A stretch of DNA of 64,000 nt, from assembly GCA_035685165.1 (NCBI GenBank), contig DASRBI010000010.1:1-64000 (forward strand), written 5' to 3'. The stretch is from DATFDN01 sp035685165 (lineage in GTDB: Bacteria; Pseudomonadota; Alphaproteobacteria; Acetobacterales; Acetobacteraceae). Below are positions 43,495-52,074 of this stretch, in pieces. The notes beneath the pieces were generated by a model that worked only from the letters and a program-made list of their open reading frames with translations, had not been told where the DNA came from and searched no databases. The number at the start of each line of letters is the position of its first letter. Positions within the stretch are counted from its first letter, which is position 1. Position numbers and translations under genes: made by a program.

Positions 43495-44505
43495 CTAGGC
43501 GGCCCGGTCCTGGCGGGCAGCTTCGATGGCGGCGGCGAGGGCGCGCAGTACCTCGGGCACGCCCTGGCCAGTGGTGGCGGAGAGCAGCATCACGGGACGG
43601 CCCGAGGCGCGGGCCAGCGCGGCGCGGCGCGCGGCGGCCTCGCGCGGGGTCATGGCGTCGGCCTTGTTCAGCCCGATGATCTCCGGCTTTCCGGGGAGCC
43701 CCGCGCCGTAGGCGGCAAGTTCAGCCCGGACGGTGCGCCAAGCCTGCACCACATCGCCGGCGGCGCCGTCGATCAGATGCAAGAGGGCGGCGGTGCGCTC
43801 GACATGGCCCAGGAAGCGGTCACCGAGGCCCGCGCCCTCATGGGCGCCTTGGATCAGGCCGGGGATGTCGGCCAGCACGAATTCCTGCGCGGCGGACAGG
43901 CGCACGACGCCGAGCTGGGGATAGAGCGTGGAGAACGGGTAGTCGGCGATCCTGGGCCGGGCGGCGGAGGCGGCGGCGAGCAGGGTCGATTTGCCGGCGT
44001 TGGGGAGGCCGACCAAGCCCGCGTCGGCGATCAGCTTCAGGCGCAGCCAGACCCAACGCTCCTCCCCCGGCCAGCCCTTGTCGGCCCGGCGCGGGGCGCT
44101 GTTGGTGGCCGATTTGTAGTGGGCGTTGCCGAAGCCGCCATCGCCGCCGCGCAGGAGCGTGATGCGCTGGCCGGGGCGGGTCAGGTCGGCGAGCTTCGTC
44201 TGCCGGTCATCGTCCAGCACCTCGGTGCCGACGGGAACCTTGATGACAACCGGGGGCGCATTGGCCCCGGTGCGGTCCGAGCCCGCCCCGTTGCCGCCCT
44301 TCCTGGCCCGGAAATGCTGAGTGTAGCGGAAGTCGATCAGCGTGTTCAGGTTGGGCACGGCCTCGAGCACGATGTCGCCGCCCCGCCCACCATTGCCGCC
44401 GTCCGGGCCGCCGAACTCGAGATACTTCTCGCGCCGGAACGCCACCACACCGTCGCCGCCGTCGCCCGAGCGGAGGTAGATCTTGGCTTGGTCGAGGAAT
44501 TTCAT
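43495..44505 (-). CDS. obgE: GTPase ObgE/CgtA
   Basis: Essential GTPase of the Obg family, linked to ribosome assembly and stress signalling. 336 residues. The Gly-rich Obg domain (MKFLDQAKIYLRSGDGGDGV, GGDGGFGNAHYKS) is followed by the G domain with G1 GLPNAGKSTLLAAASAA, G3 DIPGLIQGAHEGAGLG, and G4 in the IIGLNKADAM segment. No C-terminal OCT extension is seen. It is in the standard rplU-rpmA-obgE-proB order, 90 bp below rpmA and two bases from the proB start. Confidence 0.97.
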   Translation of the reverse strand: MKFLDQAKIYLRSGDGGDGVVAFRREKYLEFGGPDGGNGGRGGDIVLEAVPNLNTLIDFRYTQHFRARKGGNGAGSDRTGANAPPVVIKVPVGTEVLDDDRQTKLADLTRPGQRITLLRGGDGGFGNAHYKSATNSAPRRADKGWPGEERWVWLRLKLIADAGLVGLPNAGKSTLLAAASAARPRIADYPFSTLYPQLGVVRLSAAQEFVLADIPGLIQGAHEGAGLGDRFLGHVERTAALLHLIDGAAGDVVQAWRTVRAELAAYGAGLPGKPEIIGLNKADAMTPREAAARRAALARASGRPVMLLSATTGQGVPEVLRALAAAIEAARQDRAA

Positions 44506-44518
44506 GGGCGGGGATCCC

Positions 44519-44556
44519 CCCTCACCCTAACCCTCGCCCCGAAGGGAGAGGGGACT
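44519..44556. repeat. CCCTC-type palindromic repeat, copy 3
   Basis: Sequence CCCCTCACCCTAACCCTC followed by a short GC loop and GAAGGGAGAGGGG, giving a CCCTC/GAGGG stem. It lies in the 90-bp gap between rpmA and obgE and has the same CCCCTCACCCT lead-in as the copy inside proB. Confidence 0.65.
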
Positions 44557-44595
44557 ACGAAGGGTCGGGTGGCGGGCAGCGGGCAGCGGGTAAGG

Positions 44596-44865
44596 CTATT
44601 CCGCCGCCTTCTGCGCAGGGACGACGGAGACATGCACCCGGTCGCCCGCCTTGCGGCGGAACTCCACCTTGCCGTCGATCAGGGCGAAGATCGTGTGGTC
44701 GCGGCCGAGGCCGACATTCTGGCCGGGCCGCCACTTGGTGCCGCGCTGGCGGACCAGGATGTTCCCCGCGATCACCGCCTCGCCGCCGAACTTCTTGATG
44801 CCGAGGCGGCGGCCCTCGGTATCGCGCCCGTTGCGGGACGAGCCGCCCGCCTTCTTGTGGGCCAT
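44596..44865 (-). CDS. rpmA: 50S ribosomal protein L27
   Basis: Large-subunit protein near the peptidyl-transferase centre. 89 residues. The start MAHKKAGGSSRNGRDTEGRR and LGIKKFGGEAVIAGNILVRQ, and RGTKWRPGQNVGLGRDHTIF, are diagnostic. The C-terminus is AQKAAE. It is three bases from the rplU stop on the same strand, as expected for this pair. Confidence 0.98.
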   Translation of the reverse strand: MAHKKAGGSSRNGRDTEGRRLGIKKFGGEAVIAGNILVRQRGTKWRPGQNVGLGRDHTIFALIDGKVEFRRKAGDRVHVSVVPAQKAAE

Positions 44866-44868
44866 GTG

Positions 44869-45264
44869 TCAGACTCCTTCGCTGGGGGCGGCACCCGCCT
44901 CATCGGCGGTCTCGCCGGGGGCGGGCGCGGCGGCGCGCAGCACGGCGCCGTTCGCGCCGGTGATGCGCATCACGCGCAGCACGGTGACGGGTTGACGATG
45001 GCCGTTCTTGCGGCGGCTGTTCTTCCGGCGGCGCTTCTTGAAGATAATCACCTTGTCGAGCCGGTCCTGCGCGATCACCCTGGCGGTGACCGAGGCGCCC
45101 CCGACCACCGGGGCGCCGAGCGTCAGCCCGTCGGCGTCGCCCACCGCCAGCACGTCGGTAAAGGTGATGGTCGCGTCAGGCGCGGCTTCCAGCTTCTCGA
45201 CCTTCAGCACCGCGTTGGGGGTGACGCGGTACTGCTTTCCGCCCGTGCGGACGACTGCGAACAT
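44869..45264 (-). CDS. rplU: 50S ribosomal protein L21
   Basis: Large-subunit protein, 131 residues. It starts MFAVVRTGGKQYRVTPNAVL and contains VIIFKKRRRKNSRRKNGHRQ, the L21 signature. The usual C-terminus near residue 103 is extended by about 25 Ala/Pro/Glu-rich residues (RAAAPAPGETADEAGAAPSE), common in some Alphaproteobacteria. A strong hairpin (45288-45311) lies 24-47 bases upstream of its ATG and may regulate the operon. Confidence 0.97.
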   Translation of the reverse strand: MFAVVRTGGKQYRVTPNAVLKVEKLEAAPDATITFTDVLAVGDADGLTLGAPVVGGASVTARVIAQDRLDKVIIFKKRRRKNSRRKNGHRQPVTVLRVMRITGANGAVLRAAAPAPGETADEAGAAPSEGV

Positions 45265-45287
45265 CGGAGCGTTCCCAAGAAATACGG

Positions 45288-45311
45288 CGGCGGCCGGGTG
45301 GCCGGCCGCCG
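45288..45311 (-). promoter_or_regulatory. Strong hairpin in the rplU leader
   Basis: A perfect 10-bp all-GC stem (45288-45297 with 45302-45311) and a four-base loop, placed 24 bases upstream of the rplU ATG on the transcribed strand and followed there by TATTTCTT. It could be an attenuator or an L21-type autoregulatory leader element, or a terminator of an upstream transcript. Only the structure is seen; a role is inferred. Confidence 0.5.
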
Positions 45312-45455
45312 AGGAGGCGGGTTTAACGGCGCGGCCGGGCGGGTGTCAACGGCACCCGACGGGCTGCGCACCGCGATGGGTGCGCATGCCGCTCCCGCAT
45401 GATCGCGGCGGCGGCGGCGTCCATGTCCGCCTGCGTCGTGGGCGGGCCGCGAGTC

Positions 45456-46622
45456 CTAGGACGCCCGGCGGCTCCATAACCGCGCCGAGGCGATATCCGC
45501 GCCGGCGCGGAGCGCCTGGAGCTTGGCCCAGACCACGTCTTCCGTCACCCAATCGGAGCCGGCAAAGGTGCCGAAGCCGCAATCGGTGCTGGCGATCACC
45601 CGCTCGCGGTCGCCGAGCGCGGCCACCACCGCCTCCAGCCGCCGAGCCACGACCTCGGGGTGCTCGACGAAGTTGCTGACCGAGTCGATGACGCCGGGCA
45701 GGATCAGCATGTCCTTCGGCGGCGGCACGCGGCGCAGCGCCTCGACCTCGTGCTGGTGGCGCGGGTTGGCCATCTCGATCGAGAGCGCGCCGACCCGGGC
45801 CTGGTAGAGCACCGGCAGCAGCGGTTCGAGCGGCATGTCGTGAACATGCGGGCCCTCCCAGTTGCCCCAGCAGACATGCAACCGCGCCCGGTCGGCCGGC
45901 AGGCCTTCCAGCGCCGCGTTGACGGCCGCGACATGGATTTCGCAGAGCCGCAGATATTCGGCATCGGAGCGGTCCTGGAACAGCACCACCCGCTCCATGG
46001 CGAGATCGGGCGCGTCGATCTGTAGCACGAGACCGGCCGCGACGACCGCTTCGTATTCGGCCCTGAGCTCGTGGGCCAGCGCCATCAGATAGGCCTCGTG
46101 GCTGTCGTACCAGGCGTTCAGCATGGTGGTGGCGACGATTCCGGGCGAGGGCGCGGTCATGAAGCACTCGGCGAAGGGTGGCAGCTGCGCCGCGGCATGA
46201 CGCTGAAGACGGGTGATCTCCTGTTCGATCGCCGCCGTGCCTTCGTAGCGGACCGGCCCGATCGCCTGCGGCGCGCCGTAGATTTTGGCCCGGCGCGGCA
46301 GGCGTGCGCGCACCTTCTCGGCGAAGGCCGGGAACTCGGCGAACTCGCGCGGAGCCGGGCGCTTCGATTCCCCGCCGAAGCCGCTCATCCGCTCGGGGAT
46401 GTAAATCTGGAAGCCGACCCGGCCCTGCTCGCCATCATTGGCGATGTCGATGCCCGCCGCGCGCTGGCGCTCCATCACATGGGCGACGCGCCGTTCGATT
46501 TCGGCCTCGCGCGCGGCCGCGCCGGGCGGCGCGCCGTCGCCCATTAGCATGGCGGCCAGCGTCTCCCCGCGCGGCAGGCTCCCGACATGGGTGGTGAGGA
46601 TGCGCTCTTGGCTGGTCCGCAC
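45456..46622 (-). CDS. Cobalamin-independent methionine synthase (MetE C-terminal)-like protein
   Basis: 388-residue MetE/UROD-superfamily protein of the short, single-domain type (no N-terminal half), probably a zinc-dependent methyl or thiol transferase of unknown substrate. Parts seen: THVGSLPR near the start, IANDGEQGRVGFQIYIPERM, LHVCWGNWEGPH with a zinc-ligand Cys, MANPRHQHE, PGVIDSVSNFVEHPE and STDCGFGTFAGSDWV with the second zinc Cys. The start is GTG at 46620-46622, with an AGGAGG site close upstream. It sits near the LLM oxidoreductase genes and FbiC on an accessory stretch. Related enzymes include epoxyalkane:CoM transferases. Confidence 0.8.
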   Translation of the reverse strand: MRTSQERILTTHVGSLPRGETLAAMLMGDGAPPGAAAREAEIERRVAHVMERQRAAGIDIANDGEQGRVGFQIYIPERMSGFGGESKRPAPREFAEFPAFAEKVRARLPRRAKIYGAPQAIGPVRYEGTAAIEQEITRLQRHAAAQLPPFAECFMTAPSPGIVATTMLNAWYDSHEAYLMALAHELRAEYEAVVAAGLVLQIDAPDLAMERVVLFQDRSDAEYLRLCEIHVAAVNAALEGLPADRARLHVCWGNWEGPHVHDMPLEPLLPVLYQARVGALSIEMANPRHQHEVEALRRVPPPKDMLILPGVIDSVSNFVEHPEVVARRLEAVVAALGDRERVIASTDCGFGTFAGSDWVTEDVVWAKLQALRAGADIASARLWSRRAS

Positions 46623-46863
46623 TGCCCTCCTCCTCGGCTGCTGCGCTGGCGGCGATTAGCACCGCGGCAACCGCTTTGTCCGAGAAACAGAAACGCCAGT
46701 CAGGATGGTCCTGCCGGCGCCGGAAACGAGATCAAGCCATGCTGACACATGTCTTGCTGCGCCTGCCGGTCGTGGTGATTTTGTCCGTTCCGGTCAAGAT
46801 CATCATCCGTCTGCCGTAGGGCGTGGGCCAGTCCCGCTCCTGGGCTGGTCTGCCCTCCGGACT

Positions 46864-47904
46864 TTAGAGCACCGCCTCGGCTACCACCCGCATCGCCTCG
46901 ATGTTCGCCCCCTTGAGCACCATCGTGCCGACATGGCGATCGCGCGCGGCCTGTTTCCAGGCGGCAAGGCGGTCGCGGATCATTTCGGCGGGCCCGACGA
47001 GGCTGATCTCGTCCACGAGCTTGTCGGGCACGGCGGCGGCGGCCTCGGCCTTCTTGCCGTCCAGGTAGAGGTCCTGGATCGTCTTCGCCGCGCCCCCGTA
47101 GCCGAGCTTGATGGCGACGTCGTTGTAGAAATTTTTGCTCCTGGCCCCCATCCCGCCGATGTAGAGCGCAAGCTCCGGGCGGATCGCGTCGCGGCAGGCG
47201 GCCACGTCGGGGCCGAGCTTCACGCGCACGAACGGCGCGACATCGAAGCGTTCGAGATTGGCCGGGCGGCCGGCCTTGCGCATTCCCTCCAGAATCGGCG
47301 CGCTGACGATTGCCGGGTTCTCGGGCGAATAGAAGATCGGCAGCACGCCGTCCGCCACCTCGCCAGCCGTCCGCAGGCCGGCGGGGGTGATCGAGGCGGT
47401 GTAGAATCGGAGGTCCGGATTGCCGTGCGTGATTGAGCGCAGCGGCTTGCCGAGCCCGGTCGCGTCCGGCCCGCGATAGGGAATCTGGTAGCAGTCGCCG
47501 TGGAACTCGAGCGGCGCCTTGCGCTCCAGGATCTGGCGGATGATGGCGATGTACTCCCGCGTCCGCTGCATCGGCTTGCCGTACGGAACGCCGTGCCAGC
47601 CTTCCACCACCTGCGGGCCGGAGACGCCGACCCCGCAAAGGAAGCGGTTGCCCGAGAGGTGCTGAAGGGTAATCGCCGTCATCGCCGCCATCGCCGGGGT
47701 GCGGGCGTGCATCTGCATGATGCCGGTGCCCGCCTTGATCCGCGTGGTGCGGGCAAGGATCCAGGCGACCGGGGTGACAGCGTCGGTGCCATAAGCCTCG
47801 CCGGTCCAGACCTGGGCGAAGCCGAGCCGCTCGGCCTCCAGCACCCGCTCCATGTCGAGTTTCGGCTGCGCGCCGGAGAGGTCGATGGTGATGCCGAGCT
47901 GCAT
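46864..47904 (-). CDS. LLM-class flavin/F420-dependent oxidoreductase (first of two)
   Basis: TIM-barrel luciferase-like oxidoreductase, 346 residues from the ATG at 47902-47904, which has an AGGAG site seven bases upstream. Visible parts: LGITIDLSGA near the start, GFAQVWTGEAYGTDAVTPVA, ARTTRIKAGTGIMQMHARTP, GNRFLCGVGVSGPQVVEGWH. The family uses FMN or coenzyme F420. Because an FO synthase gene lies 1 kb away and the two LLM genes sit side by side, F420 dependence is likely but not shown. Substrate unknown. It is followed by about 240 bp with no clear gene. Confidence 0.85.
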   Translation of the reverse strand: MQLGITIDLSGAQPKLDMERVLEAERLGFAQVWTGEAYGTDAVTPVAWILARTTRIKAGTGIMQMHARTPAMAAMTAITLQHLSGNRFLCGVGVSGPQVVEGWHGVPYGKPMQRTREYIAIIRQILERKAPLEFHGDCYQIPYRGPDATGLGKPLRSITHGNPDLRFYTASITPAGLRTAGEVADGVLPIFYSPENPAIVSAPILEGMRKAGRPANLERFDVAPFVRVKLGPDVAACRDAIRPELALYIGGMGARSKNFYNDVAIKLGYGGAAKTIQDLYLDGKKAEAAAAVPDKLVDEISLVGPAEMIRDRLAAWKQAARDRHVGTMVLKGANIEAMRVVAEAVL

Positions 47905-47933
47905 GGCGTTCTCCTGCGTTTTGGCCGAAGGCA

Positions 47934-48887
47934 CTACCGCGCCTTGGCCAGCACCTCGTCCTTGAAGCGGCGCATATTGTCGATCGTGGCCGCGAGCGTC
48001 GGGCCGAACAGACCGAAATCGACGTGCTCCACGCCGGCCTCGGCCAGCGCCCGGATGTCGCTCACGAAATCGGCCGGGCCGCCGGTGAACAGCTTGGGCT
48101 TGCCGTCCACCGTGCCCTTGGGCTGCGCAGAGGGATGCGAGGAGACGCGATAGGCGAGCCCGACGCTTGCCGGGTCGCGCTTCGCCTTCTCGGTGAGCTG
48201 GCGGAGCTTCGCCACCCCGGCGCGGTAGCGCTCCAGCGTATCGAGCGGGAATTGCGGATTGGTGCCGAGCGGATACCAAGCGTTCCCATAGCGCGCGGTG
48301 CGGCGCATGGCCGGGCCGCTTTCGCCGCCGACCCAGATCGGGATCGGCCGCTGCACCGGCTTCGGCTTGAACACGACGTTGGCGAAGCGGGTGTATTTGC
48401 CCTCGAAGCGCGGCTCGTCCTGCTCCCAGAGTGCCTTGCAGGCCATCATATATTCGTCGGTCACGGCGCCGCGCTCCTCGAAGGGCGGCGTGCCGATCGC
48501 CTCGAACTCCTCCTTCATCCAGCCCGCGCCGATACCGAGCGTCAGCCGCCCGCCCGACAGCACATCGAGGGTGGAGAGGAGCTTCGCGGTCAGCACCGCC
48601 GGGCGGTGCGGCACCACCATAACCGAAGTGACGAGCCGCAGCTTCGAGGTCTTGGCGGCGACGAACATCGCCGTCATGAGCTGCTCGTGGCGGTCGCCCA
48701 GCGGGCCGGCCGGGAACTCGCCCGTCTCGGTGTACGGGTATTTGGAGCTGATGTCGCGCGGGATGATGATGTGATCGCTGATCGTCACATAGTCGAAGCC
48801 GAGCATCTCGGCCTCGGTGGCGATCCGCGCGATGCTGTCCGCACCCGTCAGCGGCCCGCTCGTCGGCACGCTGCATCCGATCTGCAT
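47934..48887 (-). CDS. LLM-class flavin/F420-dependent oxidoreductase (second of two)
   Basis: 317-residue luciferase-like protein from the ATG at 48885-48887 (MQIGCSVPTSGPLTGADSIA), with an AGGGGG site eight bases upstream. A longer frame to 48962 is less likely. It has DYVTISDHIIIPRDISSKYP, TSVMVVPHRPAVLTAKLLST, GGRLTLGIGAGWMKEEFEAIG and VGGESGPAMRRTARYGNAWYP. This matches the TIGR-type F420-dependent LLM family. It lies 29 bp ahead of the first LLM gene on the same strand and is divergent from fbiC, so a shared regulatory region (48888-48985) is plausible. Confidence 0.86.
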   Translation of the reverse strand: MQIGCSVPTSGPLTGADSIARIATEAEMLGFDYVTISDHIIIPRDISSKYPYTETGEFPAGPLGDRHEQLMTAMFVAAKTSKLRLVTSVMVVPHRPAVLTAKLLSTLDVLSGGRLTLGIGAGWMKEEFEAIGTPPFEERGAVTDEYMMACKALWEQDEPRFEGKYTRFANVVFKPKPVQRPIPIWVGGESGPAMRRTARYGNAWYPLGTNPQFPLDTLERYRAGVAKLRQLTEKAKRDPASVGLAYRVSSHPSAQPKGTVDGKPKLFTGGPADFVSDIRALAEAGVEHVDFGLFGPTLAATIDNMRRFKDEVLAKAR

Positions 48888-48985
48888 GGCGCATCCCCCT
48901 GATTGCCTTTGCCTGCACGATACCACAGGATCGCCGGGTGACGAGCCCGCCCGCCGGGCCATGCGCCGTCCGCAAGGAACCCTGA

Positions 48986-51343
48986 ATGAGCGATGCCGGC
49001 CTGATCGCAGAGCTGCTTGCCGCCGAGTTGCCCGAGCTGATGGCGCGCGCCGCCGCGCTGCGCGACGCGCGCTTCGGACGCGTTGTGTCCTACTCCCGCA
49101 AGGTCTTCATTCCCTTAACCAAGCTCTGCCGCGACGTCTGCCATTATTGCACCTTTGCCGAGCGGCCGCGCGAGGGACACGCGCCCTATCTATCGGCAGA
49201 GCAAGTGCTGGAGATCGCGCGCGCCGGCGCGCGAGCCGGCTGCACGGAGGCGCTGTTCACGCTCGGAGACAAGCCCGAGCTGCGCTACCGCGTGGCGCGC
49301 GAGTGGCTGGCGGCGCAGGGGTACGCGAGCACGATCGACTACCTGCGAGCGATGTGCGCGCTGGTGCTGAAGGATACCGGGCTGCTGCCGCACGCCAATC
49401 CGGGCGTGATGAACCGCGCCGAGATTGCCGCGCTGCGCGAGGTGACCGCGAGCCAGGGCGTGATGCTGGAGAGCATCAGCGAGCGCCTGTGCGCGCCGGG
49501 ACAGGTGCATTACGGCTCGCCCGACAAGGTGCCCGCCGTACGGCTGGAGACGATCCGGCTCGCGGGCGAGCTTGCGGTTCCGTTCACCACCGGGATCCTG
49601 ATCGGCATCGGCGAGACGCGCGCCGAACGGATCGCGGCGCTGCTTGCGATCCGCGACGTGCATCGTGCGTACGGGCACATCCAGGAAGTGATCATCCAGA
49701 ACTTCCGCGCCAAGCCGAAAACGAAGCGCGCGGACGCGCCGGAACCCGATCTCGACGACCTACTGTGGAGCATCGCCGTCGCCCGGCTAGTGCTGCCTGA
49801 GGACATTCACGTGCAGGCGCCGCCCAACCTCTCGCCCGGCGTCTATGAGCGGTTGATCGCGGCAGGCATCGACGACTGGGGCGGGGTGTCACCTGTGACG
49901 CCCGACCATGTAAACCCAGAGGCGCCCTGGCCGGCGATAGAGCTGCTGGCGGAGCGCACTGCGGCGATGGGCAAGCTGCTCGTGCCGCGCCTCCCGATCT
50001 ATCCCGACTTCGCGCTTGATCCAGCCCGCTGGCTCGCCGCTCCGGTCGCGACCGAAGTGCGGCGGAATGTGGACGCGGATGGCTGGGCGCGGGAAGACGC
50101 GTGGGCGCCCGGGCTGACGGTGATCCCGCCGCGCCGCCCCGCGCGCCTGCGCGCCGTCGATCCAGTGATCGCGGATCTGACGGCGAAGGCCGCCGACGGC
50201 GCCCGGCTCGACGAGGGCGAGATCGTCCGGCTGTTTTCCGCCCGCGACGCCGATTACGAGCATGTGGTGGAGCGGGCGGACGCGCTGCGCCGGGCGGTGA
50301 GCGGCGACGTGGTCCGCTACGTCGTCAACCGCAACATCAACTACACCAATATCTGCTATTTCGGGTGCAAGTTCTGCGCCTTCTCCAAGGGCAAGACCCA
50401 CGAAGCGCTGCGCGGGCCGGCCTACGACCTCGACCTTGGTGAAATCGTGCGCCGCGCCGAGGAGGCCTGGGCTCGGGGTGCAACGGAGGTGTGCCTCCAG
50501 GGCGGCATTCACCCCGACTACACGGGCGAGACCTATTTGCGGATTTGCCGCGCCATCAAGTCGGCGCTGCCCCAGATGCACGTGCACGCCTTCTCGCCGC
50601 TCGAGGTCACGCAGGGCGCGGCGACGCTCGGGCTTGGCGTGCCCGCGTTCCTGGAGCGGCTGAAGGAAGCCGGGCTCGGCACGCTGCCAGGAACGGCGGC
50701 GGAGATACTGGACGATCCGGTGCGCGCGGTGATCGCGCCGGACAAAATCGGCACCGCGCAATGGCTTGCGGTCGTGCGCGCGGCCCACCGTCTTGGCCTG
50801 CGGACCACCGCGACGATCATGTACGGCCATGTGGAGCGTCCCGCCTCCTGGGCGCGGCACCTGCTCGCACTTCGCGACCTCCAGGCCGAAACGGGCGGCT
50901 TCAGCGAATTCGTGCCGCTGCCCTTCGTGCATATGGAAGCGCCCATGTATTTGCGCGGGCTAGCCCGCAAAGGCCCGACCTTCCGTGAGGCGGTGCTGAT
51001 GCACGCGGTGGCACGGCTCGCGCTCCACCCCCTCATTCTCAACATCCAGACCTCCTGGGTGAAAATGGGGCCGGAGGGCATCGCGGTGTGCCTCCAGGCG
51101 GGCGCCAACGATCTCGGCGGCACGTTGATGAACGAGAGCATTTCGCGGGCTGCCGGCACCGAGCACGGCCAGGAATTTCCGCCCGAGCAGATGGAGGCGG
51201 TGATCCGCTCGATCGGGCGGGTGCCGCAGCAGCGGGACACGCTTTACCAGCCGGTCCCGGCGGAGCGGCGCGCCGCCTCGTTCGGCGCCCCAGCGCTGGC
51301 GCCGATGGTGCAGACCAAGCCGCGGAAGGTTATGGTCGCCTAG
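48986..51343 (+). CDS. fbiC: Bifunctional FO synthase FbiC (CofG-CofH fusion)
   Basis: Makes the deazaflavin 7,8-didemethyl-8-hydroxy-5-deazariboflavin (FO), the chromophore of coenzyme F420, from 5-amino-6-ribitylamino-uracil and tyrosine. 785 residues, two radical-SAM halves. The CofG half has CRDVCHYC (C48, C52, C55), and the CofH half has ICYFGCKFC near residue 457, each binding a 4Fe-4S cluster. The CofH half also shows LQGGIHPDYTGETYLRI and TIMYGHVERPASWARHLL. The start ATG has an AAGGA site. It is the only F420-biosynthesis gene in the window; cofC, cofD and cofE are not here. The two adjacent LLM genes are its obvious customers. Confidence 0.95.
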   Translation: MSDAGLIAELLAAELPELMARAAALRDARFGRVVSYSRKVFIPLTKLCRDVCHYCTFAERPREGHAPYLSAEQVLEIARAGARAGCTEALFTLGDKPELRYRVAREWLAAQGYASTIDYLRAMCALVLKDTGLLPHANPGVMNRAEIAALREVTASQGVMLESISERLCAPGQVHYGSPDKVPAVRLETIRLAGELAVPFTTGILIGIGETRAERIAALLAIRDVHRAYGHIQEVIIQNFRAKPKTKRADAPEPDLDDLLWSIAVARLVLPEDIHVQAPPNLSPGVYERLIAAGIDDWGGVSPVTPDHVNPEAPWPAIELLAERTAAMGKLLVPRLPIYPDFALDPARWLAAPVATEVRRNVDADGWAREDAWAPGLTVIPPRRPARLRAVDPVIADLTAKAADGARLDEGEIVRLFSARDADYEHVVERADALRRAVSGDVVRYVVNRNINYTNICYFGCKFCAFSKGKTHEALRGPAYDLDLGEIVRRAEEAWARGATEVCLQGGIHPDYTGETYLRICRAIKSALPQMHVHAFSPLEVTQGAATLGLGVPAFLERLKEAGLGTLPGTAAEILDDPVRAVIAPDKIGTAQWLAVVRAAHRLGLRTTATIMYGHVERPASWARHLLALRDLQAETGGFSEFVPLPFVHMEAPMYLRGLARKGPTFREAVLMHAVARLALHPLILNIQTSWVKMGPEGIAVCLQAGANDLGGTLMNESISRAAGTEHGQEFPPEQMEAVIRSIGRVPQQRDTLYQPVPAERRAASFGAPALAPMVQTKPRKVMVA

Positions 51344-51374
51344 TGAGGAGGGGAGCGCGAAGAGGAGCGGAGCG

Positions 51375-52070
51375 ATGGCCAGCATCAGCATCAAGGCAGC
51401 CGACGGATCGGGCAGCTTCGCGGCTTATGTGGCGGAGCCGAAGCAGAAGCCGGCGGGCGTGGTGGTCCTGATCCAGGAGATATTCGGCGTGAACCAGTCG
51501 ATGCGCGACACCGCCGCGTGGGTCGCCGATCTCGGCTTTATCGCCGTCGCACCCGACCTGTTCTGGCGGCTGGAGCCGGGCGTCGACATCACCGACAAGA
51601 CCGAGGCGGAGTGGAAGAAGGCCTTCGACCTGATGAACCGCTTCGACCAGCAGAAGGGGATTGCCGACCTTAAAGCAACGGTGGCCCATGCGCGCACCAT
51701 GCCGGGCTCCAACGGCAAGGTGGGCACGATGGGCTACTGCTTGGGTGGGCGGCTTGCCTTCATGATGGCGGAGCAGTCGGATGCGGACGTCAACATCAGC
51801 TATTACGGGGTCGGGCTCGACGGTCTGCTCGGTGACCTGAACAAGGTCCGCAAACCGCTCGTCGTGCACATCGCCGACCAGGACGAATTCTTTCCCGCCG
51901 AGGGCCGCACCAAGGTGATCGAAGCTTGCAAGGGCCATCCGCACATCGCCTGCTACACCTACCCGGCGGGCCACGCCTTCGCACGGATGAACGGCGTGCA
52001 TTGGCACGGATTGTCGGCGGCGATCGCCAACGGACGCAGCGCCGAGGCGCTTGCTAAGGCATTGGGGTGA
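51375..52070 (+). CDS. Dienelactone hydrolase family protein
   Basis: 231-residue alpha/beta hydrolase of the dienelactone hydrolase family. The nucleophile Cys is in GTMGYCLGGR (C122). The acid Asp follows in IADQDEFFPAEGR and the His in AGHAFARMNG. It should hydrolyse lactone or ester bonds; dienelactone hydrolases act in aromatic degradation. The ATG at 51375 has a strong AAGAGGAGCGGAGCG leader. It is 31 bp after fbiC and five bases ahead of the CoA-transferase alpha gene, so it may be in the same transcription unit. Confidence 0.88.
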   Translation: MASISIKAADGSGSFAAYVAEPKQKPAGVVVLIQEIFGVNQSMRDTAAWVADLGFIAVAPDLFWRLEPGVDITDKTEAEWKKAFDLMNRFDQQKGIADLKATVAHARTMPGSNGKVGTMGYCLGGRLAFMMAEQSDADVNISYYGVGLDGLLGDLNKVRKPLVVHIADQDEFFPAEGRTKVIEACKGHPHIACYTYPAGHAFARMNGVHWHGLSAAIANGRSAEALAKALG

Positions 52071-52074
52071 ACCG

